A stretch of 64,000 bases of DNA from Choristoneura fumiferana (Eukaryota; Arthropoda; Insecta; Lepidoptera; Tortricidae): contig NC_133479.1 in the NCBI RefSeq assembly GCF_025370935.1, positions 18,344,850 to 18,408,849 on the forward strand. The letters run 5' to 3'. The translations under genes and the position numbers were made by a program. The notes under the pieces are model-generated. The model was not told where the DNA came from and made no database searches. It was given only the letters and a program-made list of their open reading frames with translations. Below are positions 54,940 to 64,000 of the stretch, piece by piece. Numbering within the stretch: the stretch's first letter is position 1; each line of letters opens with the position of its first letter.

Positions 54940-55310
54940 AGTTGCAACAGCTCCCCGTGTGGTGTCGGTTCGGATTAGAATTACACCTCTCCATTTTCTT
55001 CCGTGGATGTCGTAAAAGGCGACTAAGGTCGAATATAAAAAAAACCAGCCAATACCTACCAGTCCTCAATTGGAACATCGCCGCGCACCGATTAATATAG
55101 ACAATTTCCATAAAGCTTAAATTACTGGGCGAATTCAATCGATACGCCCCATATTCACGCGGGAACCGAGTCGGAAAACGAAACAAACAAATCAAATGAG
55201 TAATCGACTCGAATAATCGATGCACTGGCTGCAACGTTACGTTACGTGTCGTGATCCTAAATTTGAATATCGAATCGGTTGCGGCCATTTTTAACTCCAA
55301 CTGAATTTGA
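54940..55310. repeat. Interspersed repeat fragment
   Basis: 'ccccgtgtggtgtcggttcggattagaattacacctctcc...cgtggatgtcgtaaaaggcgactaagg' (54950-55030) is a piece of a repeat common in Lepidoptera. The minus-strand 121-codon ORF at 54935-55300 is its antisense and is not credible. Confidence 0.5.
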
Positions 55311-56505
55311 ATTATGGAATATTTCGTTTTAATTTTAGTTTTTATACTGTCATTTGGACCATGGTCCTAAAATTCGGGTGTTTTCTTTTTTTATTGATTA
55401 ATTTACATGCTGTTGTTTAATTTAAGGTTAAGGAATAATATCAGTGAGTTAATAGCTTGAAGCTACCCTGCAATTCGCGATGAACTTATATCAGCCACGG
55501 ACTGTAAATATGACTTGACATGTTTTGGGTAGATATCCATATGAAATGATAACGTGCTACCACCAAAGTCTACTGAACTTACATTTTCTTACACTGTGGT
55601 TCTACCGGCATTTAAACATTCTACAATGTTTCAACTTTACATTTTTATCTTGGTCATTCTTTATTATTCTTGGATAGTTTTTTTTTCTCACAAACATGTC
55701 ATGACATAGTTATAAGAAAACAAATGTTACATATTAAATACTTTTTTATTAAAATTTAAGTCGTAATGGCACGTCCGCGTAAAGCCAATTTAAAAAAACG
55801 AAGGATATTATATATTAAAAAGTTTATCTTTATTACACTTTTTAGTTTTTTAGTGCTGGCTAACACATGCCTTCAATTTTATTGGCTTTAATCCGTTTAA
55901 TCTATGTACGTGCCAAAAATTCATTATATTCTCCTAAAGTTCACTTCACGAAAAAATATAAAAGTAATATTAAGTAACTCTCTAAAAAATACATTTTTTA
56001 AAATGCGTCAACTCGGAAATCCCTTCCGACTATCTCGCGCATCTCATTTTAAACCGTTGCAACTGCGGCATAATACATTTCCATGAACTTACGACGCAAT
56101 CTTTGCCCCATAAGTAAGTCCAGAATCAATTTTCATGTTTACACTGACCACTAAAAGCGGGTATTTGACGGCCTATTAGAGCAGGCGCAGGGTTGGTAAT
56201 TTAAGTGAAAAAAGCGGTTTACCTACATGATGTAAATTATATAGTTACTAATAGTAAGCACAATAACTTTTCAGTATTGTAAAAAAACTTTTCTTGTTCC
56301 CTAGACAACAGTGTGACAATATAAAACCGAAGCAAAGATCGCTTACATCTTTCATACCTAAATTCTGTATGTATTGTTGTTCTATTTGTTAAATATTGGG
56401 CAAGCCGGTGGAAATAAGATTCTATGGGCGTTTCGCCACTGCTAGACAAGCACCTAAGTCAAGCTTTCAAGCTAATTTTTTCGTAGGTACTATTTCATAT
56501 TGAAC
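55311..56505. other. Intergenic, nothing recognised
   Basis: AT-rich; no gene or element identified. Confidence 0.35.
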
Positions 56506-56509
56506 TCTA

Positions 56510-56620
56510 AGGGGCTGTTTCACCATCCTTGATTAGTGTTAACTGGCTAGGTGTGATGCCGTCTCTATTTGTTTTGTTCGAATAGACGGAGACGGCATCA
56601 CATTTCACTAAAATACTACT
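56510..56620. mobile_element. Single copy of the palindromic MITE
   Basis: 'ggggctgtttcaccatcc' then 'gatgccgtctc...gagacggcatcacattt'. It is the same foldback MITE that makes up the 44.5-45.2 kb palindrome, here as one diverged copy. Confidence 0.75.
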
Positions 56621-56654
56621 TGTTATGCATACGTCTCAACGATCAAACATGCTT

Positions 56655-56964
56655 GACATTCATTATCGTCATTAGCCGAAAGACGTCGACTGTTGACCTA
56701 AGGCCTCTTTTTAGAACACCATAATGTAGGTACGACTTCCACTAAGCTGCTAGCATTTGTGGCATCTAGTGGGAAGCCAGCCACTCTTCTTTTTTCGGTC
56801 GTGGTCATCCACTCTAGGAACTTTCTCGGCCAACAATCAGTTCCTTGAGCAATGTGGCCCGCACATTGCCACTTCTCACATATTTGAGTTAAGTTGGTGA
56901 CTAATGCTTTGGCGAATTTCCGTCTCCGAGCATAAACTCTCTTAATAGCTCGTTGCTCTCTGAG
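56655..56964 (-). mobile_element. RTE-like LINE ORF2 remnant cut by the gap
   Basis: 'gccgaaagacgtcgactgttgacctaaggc' is the tail; further in, the reverse strand carries the 'KVATQLK...KWQCAGHIAQGTDC...KVPRVDDHDR' type sequence of the LINE C-terminus. It runs into the run of Ns. Confidence 0.6.
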
Positions 56965-57064
56965 NNNNNNNNNNNNNNNNNNNNNNNNNNNNNNNNNNNN
57001 NNNNNNNNNNNNNNNNNNNNNNNNNNNNNNNNNNNNNNNNNNNNNNNNNNNNNNNNNNNNNNNN
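56965..57064. other. Assembly gap, 100 N
   Basis: Exactly 100 N, the usual placeholder for a gap of unknown length. Copy B starts at its right edge. Confidence 0.98.
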
Positions 57065-60000
57065 TAAGCCTATGTGTTATTCCAGACGTCCAGCTATCTA
57101 CGTACCAAATTTCATCTAAATGCGTTCATCCGTTTTAACGTGAAGGAGTAACAAACAAACACACACGCACACACACAAACTTTCGCATTTATAATATTAG
57201 TAAGAATTCGTTTACATCATCATCATCATCATCAGCTGGAAGACGTCCACTGCTGGACAAAGGCCTCCCCCTTAGAACGCCATAATGAACGACAACTCGC
57301 CACTTGCATCCACCGGTTTCCCGCTACTCTCACGATGTCGTCAGTCCACCTGGTTCGTTCGCAGCGTTCAATTCGTTTACAGCTACTATGCAATTTACGT
57401 TTAGGTACATTAATAAAGAATTCATCGTCGACATCATCAGCCTCTGGCAGTCCACTGCTGGACATAGGCCTCTTCCAATAAGCGCTATTGCACCCTGTCC
57501 TCGACTCGACGCATCCAGCTTCCAGCCCTTTGCAGCTAATAAATATACTATACATACTTGCATCGCCATCCAATTTTTTATTTACACCAAATTTTAAGTG
57601 TAATCCGATCTTCTAGAAGTGTTTGGTCGAGTCTTAGGCCAGTTAATAAAAGCTTGCAAAAAGTGTAAAGCTACCACATTTTGAAAGTTAAAATTACTAT
57701 AACACATAGTTAAACGAAATGGAGCAGAAGAAAGAAGAAAATACATTTATTCAACACCCCGGCGCTGATTTTCAGCCAGCACCGTCGGTGACCCTATAGC
57801 AAAAGGAATGTGGAATCCCAAAGTAGTATAAACAGTAGATAGAAAGGTGTTGATAATTCGATTAAAATGTTAAATGTCAACCGTATCGGATTTCAAGTTT
57901 ATCGAAAGTAGTTAAAATTAATAAACTTGTAAACAAACCACTAAATAATCTACTTGTGTCATTTTTTTTTCTTTATCTTGTTTTGAATACATACATCTTA
58001 GATATACCTATCTATTTTTTAAGTGCCAAGTTCTGTTGTTATCGTAGAAATTGAAACTAACATCATGGTTTTGTTTTTCTCAATCTATAAATACCCACTC
58101 ACATGGTTACTTTACATTTTTAAGAGCCTTTCAAACCGCGTTTTTTAAACGCACCTTCATTGCGTGTAGTATCGCGCTTGTATCGATACAAACTTGCGTC
58201 GATGGCGCGTTTAAAACCGCAGTGTAAAAGTACCTTAATTTTAATTTCGTAAAGCAATTCTTAATTAAGCTTTGCTCTATTTGATCTTTCCTAGATTCAT
58301 AATATACTCATGTGTGCTGCTTCGGGGGTCAGATCTCCTCTCAGATTGAGAGGGCTTGGTATGTATGTAGTTCTTCAACAGCTCAAGTGATAATCTATAG
58401 TCATAACACACACTACATCGCTGGTGTGTCTATAGGTTTTTTTAACAATGTTTTTTTACGATCCTCTGCTTGATAGACCATATAATATATAATGTATCAC
58501 TATGAGGCTACCAAGGCTTCTTTTAGATTATTATTTTGCTAATTTTCTCTGCAAACCTCATTTACTTCTCTTTACAAAAAAATCTATATTAATTAGTATA
58601 AAAAAAAATACTTTTCTGATGGTGGGTAATAATGTACAATTATATTCGCCAATATGGAATTGATTTCTTTTTAAAGAGTGCTGTCCGTCGCCCGCAGCTC
58701 CACGTAATCGACTAAGGAACTTTCATCGATACATTTAAATCGATTCTCGCCCAAAACTTGGTATTAACCTTAATGTAGCTTGATGACCGTCCGTTGTCTG
58801 ATTTGGTTTGATCATCTTGGGACTTTGGAAGACATAATGTTAGATGACATTTCTGAGAGTGACAGTAGTGTGGCGGTTGCAGGGAATGAAAGAAAGAAGA
58901 AAGAAAATGTTAATTCGGCATATGAACAGAGTAACAAGATAGAAAAAGGTACACAAGTCAAGGTCAGTCAATCTATCGGTTACGTTACTCTTTTATATTA
59001 GAAGATAGTGAGTCCACCAAAGAGATGCGAGAGCCGTCGGCTCATGTTGAATCCGTGCCGCTTCCAACCGAAGCATGCTAGTCTACTGGGGAACCCTATG
59101 TACATAAGTGGACGTCCTCAGGCTGATATGATGATTATGAACAGACAGGTGCAGAGTTTCACACATGCCAACTAGTTCCCATAAATGATGACGATGATGA
59201 TGAGTATCAAGTGGAATGGAGCATTTTTTAACCGTCTCACTCGATATTCGTCACAGAGCACTGATACAAGTCATCGACGATATCATTACGACGTGATATT
59301 GTAACTGAAACATTGAATGCCTTTGTATTGGGCCCATTACCTTATTGCCGGGTACGAGCCCTGTTTAATTTCAATTAAGTACTCTCGTTTCGGAAATTTT
59401 GATACAGGCTGTTTTTTTACAAATGTGCAAACTGATAATTGAACATTTTAGGTACGTCTCATTGTACCCAAAAGTTATAAAAGTCATGAGGTCAAATCAA
59501 AATAATTTTAAACTGGATTGAGATATATTATACTTGCATTCATTGACCGTTACACATTTCTTGTCATCCGTAATGAATTATGTATAAAGTTTAAGACGAT
59601 AATTTATTTAAAAAATATGTTTTCTGGGATAGCTGTATTAATGAACATACGGGATGGACAACAGCATAATTATTTCTTAGAGGGAAACGTCAATTTACAT
59701 AAATATAACGAAATAATAATGGATAAAAATACAGGTATTTTGATTACAAATCTTCACAGGCTTGTTGTTGGCTTGTTTTGTGCATGATACTTTTTGATAC
59801 GCTCTTTTCATCTCACGATCACCATGTATCCAAAAATCAGTAAAAAACAAGATCATACGCTGACCTCTTACACGTCGGGTGTCGGAGTCACGTCCAGGAA
59901 TCGCATGAAAATTATAAAGGAGTTAAGTGAATTCGGCGCGTTTCGGCCGTAATGGCGGCATTAATGACAGCTGTCATCGATCGCACGATGGGAAATTTAC

Positions 60001-60956
60001 GATCTCACTAGTGATGGGGCGAAGTATCGATAGTTTTGGCTTAGGTTTAGGAAATAAACACGAAACCGATGCTGATTTTAAATTAAAATATAGATGCCAG
60101 GTTTGTTGTTTTTTGTATGCTTCAAATCTTGCAAGTTGATTATGATCCACTTTCACAGTGATCGGTTTAGTATAAAATTAGATTTTAATATGTGGGTTGG
60201 ATGACAATAATAATAATAATTCAAACATAAACTTATTGAAATGTAATTACTGCCTACACTTTACAAAAGGGTTAAGTTAAGATGGGCAGTAGACATTCAA
60301 GAGAAATTAAGGTATCCTCTATATTTAACGCTAAACTTGGCTAGATTACGCCCAAAATAGTTATTTTAGAAACCCCTCCTATAAAAAGTGTATTTCTAAT
60401 CATTGAAAGACATATTTCGATAAAAATTATGTTCAAAGTCAATACAATTGTACAATTTTTATAGGTCTTAAAATAATTTAAACTATGTCAGAACCCGATG
60501 ACAGAGCAATGCAATTTTTCTAAAAATTTCTAATTTCAAATATTAGCATTCCATTACCTAATGCTTTGTCACCACTCGAGAACTTTTTTATTATCTGCAA
60601 TACGAAATACTCCAAGAATTAAAGATTCGAACAATTATGAGATTATCGATGTTTTTATCGACTTTTTGACCCTAGCGCGCTGAATAAATTTGTGCCACAG
60701 CCTAATAATCATTGGGTAATGATTTTAGAAAATGAGTGCACCGTACGATGCTGTTCTTTTGATGTTTTTTATTGCAAAATCGAGTAATAAAAGTTGTTTC
60801 AAAAATATTAAAAGCAATTGGATTTTACTTCAAAATAGCGATCAAATTCGATGGTATACTATTCTAAAAGGGGGAGGCCTATGTCCAAGAGTGGATATCC
60901 TACATGCTATGACTATACCTTCCCATGATCATTACCCATGATCATTTTATTATCTA

Positions 60957-61568
60957 CTAGCGTTTACCCGCGGCTTCGCACGCGTAAATCATTAACACAG
61001 CAGTTGAATTGAAATTCCGGGATTTTATTAAATTCTCGTGGGAATTCCCTAAAATTACATCGTGGTTTTCACTGACGTTAAATTATAACACTCATGCCAA
61101 ATTTCATGACTCTAAACGTAGCGGCTGTTTTTTTAGATTTTAACCCTATCCCGTGGGAATATCGGGATGAAAAGTAGCTTATGTGTTTTTCCAGATATCC
61201 AGCTATCTACATACCAAATTCCATGATTCTAAGCCCAGCGGTTATTAGTTCGAGATTTTATCCCTATCCCGTGGCATTATCAGGATAAAAAGTAGTCTAT
61301 GTGTTATTCCAGATGTCCAGCTACCTATATACTAAATTTCATGACTCTAAACCCAGCGGTTGTTATTTAGATATTTTATCCCTATCCCGGGGGAATATCG
61401 GTAAAAAGTATCCTATATTTTAATCCAGGTTATAAATTAACTTTTTGCCAAATTTCATCCAAATCCGTCCAGCCGTTACAGCGTGAAGAAGTAACAAACA
61501 TACTCACTCACTCACAAACTCACTCACTAACTCACTAACTCACTTTCACATTTATAATATTAGTAGGA
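60957..61568 (+). repeat. Composite interspersed repeat (copy B)
   Basis: Counterpart of 33812-34402 with a longer (actc)n stretch near its end, 'cactcactcacaaactcactcac'. Confidence 0.8.
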
Positions 61569-61744
61569 TACAAAACTCTTTATTCTCAATACGCTAGCGA
61601 CAGATTTACGGGCGCTCGCGCATCGTCACATGTATCGCGGTGACGCGTCGTAACTCGATCACTGAATCGATTGTTATCAATAATGACTCGTCGCAAAGTA
61701 TTCAAAGGTTTTCTTTCAAGTTTCGGGATTTTATAATTTTTATA

Positions 61745-61925
61745 AAACCCAGAACCGGGCGGAGAAACGTGGGTAGACAGGAGACGAGGTGGACTGACGA
61801 CCTGGTCAAAGTGGCGGGAAGGTGCTGGATGAGGAGAGCACTGGACCGAGATGAGTGGCGAGCAATGTAGGATGCCTACATTCAGCATTGGGTGGCTATG
61901 GGCTGAAGAAGACGAAGAGGAGATT
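61745..61925 (+). pseudogene. RTE-like LINE C-terminus (copy B)
   Basis: Counterpart of 34615-34775. The stop after RDEWRAM is followed by 'gatgcctacattcagcattg', which is missing in copy A and is closer to the normal LINE end. Confidence 0.7.
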
Positions 61926-61964
61926 AGGTACGTATACATTAAGCTGTTACTATCATAACATCTT

Positions 61965-62200
61965 GGCCTATATACGTCCCACTGCTGGGCACAGGGCTCA
62001 TCTCAGAATAAGATGGCTTGGACCGTTGTTCCCACACGGGCCCAGTGCGGATTAAGAACTTCACACACACCGTTGAATTGCTTCGCCGGTGTATGAAGGT
62101 TTCCACACGATGTTTTCCTTCACCTTAAAATTCAAAGGTGCGAGCCGGGCCCCCTGCTTGAGAGGCAATAGATCAAACCACTAAGCCACCACGGTTTTCA
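61965..62200 (-). mobile_element. SINE, minus orientation (copy B)
   Basis: Counterpart of 34835-35090, with a short deletion across box B (gagccgggccccctgc). Confidence 0.8.
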
Positions 62201-62487
62201 AGGAACCCTAGTGCAGGTAAACGTGTTATACTCGTATAGAATTTTTCTAAACCGTTGTATCTGTTATTATCATGTACTGTAAATCCTCTTATATTATATG
62301 TATTTAATGCCATGTAATCTTTTCTCATTTGAAATTTACCACGAGATTTAGGTGTGAGACCGGATTTGAACCCACGATCATCTGCTTAGAGGCCATTAGG
62401 TCATTCCACTAAGCTACGCTACGGCTTTTTACTCTTAATACTTGTTAAATTAATTTTGTTGGAAAAGCGTTTTATTCGGTTTATTAA

Positions 62488-62492
62488 ATTAT
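62488..62492. other. Empty target site of the Pao/BEL element
   Basis: Copy B reads 'ttattaaattataaatctg' without interruption. The 5 bp attat occur once here and twice around the element in copy A. Confidence 0.92.
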
Positions 62493-62869
62493 AAATCTGA
62501 ATTTTTAATTTGATTGTTTAAATTTTTATTATTAATAAAATTCTTGTTTTTATTTATTTTTTTTAACATGGGCACTTAAATTGTTACTGAATTTTAGCCT
62601 AATGTATAATTTTTTACATATCGTTGACATTTTGGCCATTATTCTTTTTTAATGTGTTTTTTCATTCTGACGTTCCCTTGAAGAGAACCAGCCTTATTTT
62701 AATTGTTTTCATTCACATAATGACATGCTTAGAATTTTATTTTTTATAATTAAGTATTACTAATCTTATTACCTTTGACGATTTCAATACAAATTCAGAT
62801 AGCAGCAGTGCTTGCTTGCACTGTTGTGTTTCGGCGTGGAGACTAAGACAGCCGGTGAAATTACTGGCA

Positions 62870-63005
62870 CGTGAGGTATCCCATCTTAGGCCTCTAGGTT
62901 GGCAACGCGTCTGCAATACCCCTGGTGTTGCAGATGTTTATGGGCGGTGGTGATCTCTTACCACCAGGAGACCCACTTGCTCGTCTGCCATCCAGTCGTA
63001 AAAAA
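62870..63005 (+). mobile_element. CR1/Jockey-like LINE tail (copy B)
   Basis: Counterpart of 41820-41955. Confidence 0.65.
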
Positions 63006-63689
63006 ATTCTTATAACTGACATTTATGTTAATTATAATGTAATGATGTATTGAATGAATAAATAAACTAAACTAAACCAATTACCTTTTAAATATTCTAA
63101 AGTGATTCACTTATGTGTCAGAACTACCATCAGAATTTCTGAAACAAACATGTTGTCAATATTTCGTTCCTAGAAAGTGAAATCGTCGTCTGACTAAAAG
63201 GCTTATTATTGTCAGCTAAGTAAAGAACAGTGTTTGGAGCAGCTCCAATTACGCCGGAAGTATCGCGTACGGGAAGCGACGCCATGTTTTTTGAATCCGT
63301 TCTACCATTAGATTGTAACTTAAATAAGTATACGTCGTGGTACAGTTACAAACACTAATATCTGACTTTATTTCTAGGGCCGGTTATACGTGATGTTTTA
63401 GCACGCTCTGCTGTGGCAGATGTTATTGCAAGTGACTGTACACTGGTATAAGATGGTGCAGACCGTATTGCTTAAAGCGCTTGCAACTACATTCGTATCA
63501 ATTTTTCTTCTTTAAAGGTATGAATCAATAAGTCATAGGTACACAATCAATAATTCTTACATAAATTAACGGCTAATGTAAGATCCAATAAGTCCAGTGC
63601 AAGCACAAAACAATTAATAATATATAAAAAAGAAAAATTACATTAAATCATGCATTAAACGAAATTTCACTAATATTACTTCCCAATTT

Positions 63690-63915
63690 AATAAATGCAA
63701 AACTTTGTAAGTCTTTTTGTTTGAGTGTTTATTTGTTTGTTTGCTACTTCATTCCGTCTAAACCACTGAACCGATTCAAATGAAATTCGGTAGACGGATA
63801 GTTTAGGTTCCGGAGAAGGACATAGGATAGTTTTTATCCCGGAAAATTGCTTAGTTCCCGCGGGATAGCGATAACCGAATTCTACGCGGACAGAGTCGCG
63901 GGTAACGGCAAATAA
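63690..63915 (-). repeat. Interspersed repeat (copy B)
   Basis: Counterpart of 42540-42745. Just upstream, copy B keeps about 100 bp (63560-63680) that is shorter in copy A. Confidence 0.65.
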
Positions 63916-64000
63916 TAATTAAATAAACAAATTACATTAAATAATTGATTAAATGATATTAAAAAAATAAATTAAAGTGAATTGAATCACAAATTAAACT

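Larger units (their letters stand above)
57065..64000. repeat. Copy B of large duplicated block
   Basis: Near-identical to 29107-42833 apart from small indels and the three large insertions found only in copy A. It contains the counterparts of the copy-A features: composite repeat end (57065-57206), two LINE tails (57215-57540, minus), degenerate LINE tail (59035-59135), unresolved ORFs (58780-59001, 59927-60139, 60732-60941), and others listed separately. It runs off the window end. Confidence 0.95.

Noticed and set aside
54935..55300. 121-codon minus-strand ORF
   Set aside because: It is antisense to an interspersed repeat and has no recognisable domain.
56953..57138. ORF running through the N gap
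   Set aside because: Translation across unknown bases is meaningless; the right part is composite-repeat sequence.

Overview
This window looks like nuclear DNA of a moth or butterfly. It is AT-rich, and its tRNA-derived SINEs, truncated RTE-like and CR1/Jockey-like LINE tails, foldback MITEs, a Pao/BEL retrotransposon, TTAGG-type motifs and 'cccgcggcttcgc...tttataatattagtagga' repeats are of kinds common in Lepidoptera. No database was searched: family names rest on recognised motifs, and most repeat boundaries were set by eye (exact ones are stated). Only one cellular gene can be supported; almost everything else is mobile-element sequence.

0-11 kb: intergenic DNA with a 481-bp MITE, a LINE tail and a SINE each with a clean target-site duplication, a 1-kb TIR element inserted in a LINE tail, a short foldback MITE, and a composite repeat ending in a SINE with an inverted head.

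11.3-18.3 kb, minus strand: a nine-exon gene for a predicted 776-residue secreted protein rich in P, Q, S, N, D and E. A TATA box precedes a signal-peptide exon. All eight introns are phase 1 with GT-AG ends, so every internal exon can be skipped or duplicated without changing frame. Similar modules sit at exon starts (LLNK then PQL repeats) and exon ends (NPLKD..LN), which points to growth by exon duplication. The character resembles sericin- or mucin-like secretions, but no orthologue is recognised.

18.5-29 kb: repeats, including a LINE with a perfect 12-bp TSD, an 861-bp TIR transposon with a GATA TSD, and a LINE tail nested in another repeat.

29.1-42.8 kb and 57.1-64.0 kb are two copies (A and B) of one block. 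B starts directly after a 100-N assembly gap. Copy A carries a 6.05-kb Pao/BEL element; copy B has the intact empty target. The element has 183-bp LTRs, a gag split by a pogo-like transposon (itself containing another repeat), a protease region, and a pol frame lacking most of the RT/RNase H and integrase catalytic regions while staying open. The A/B pair may be two uncollapsed haplotypes or a real segmental duplication.

43-57 kb: repeats, including a ~610-bp near-perfect palindrome made of MITE copies (44.5-45.2 kb) and a ~3.2-kb cluster (51.6-54.9 kb) made of two related 1.35-kb units, each a tandem array of ~120-bp monomers carrying the same nested LINE tail.
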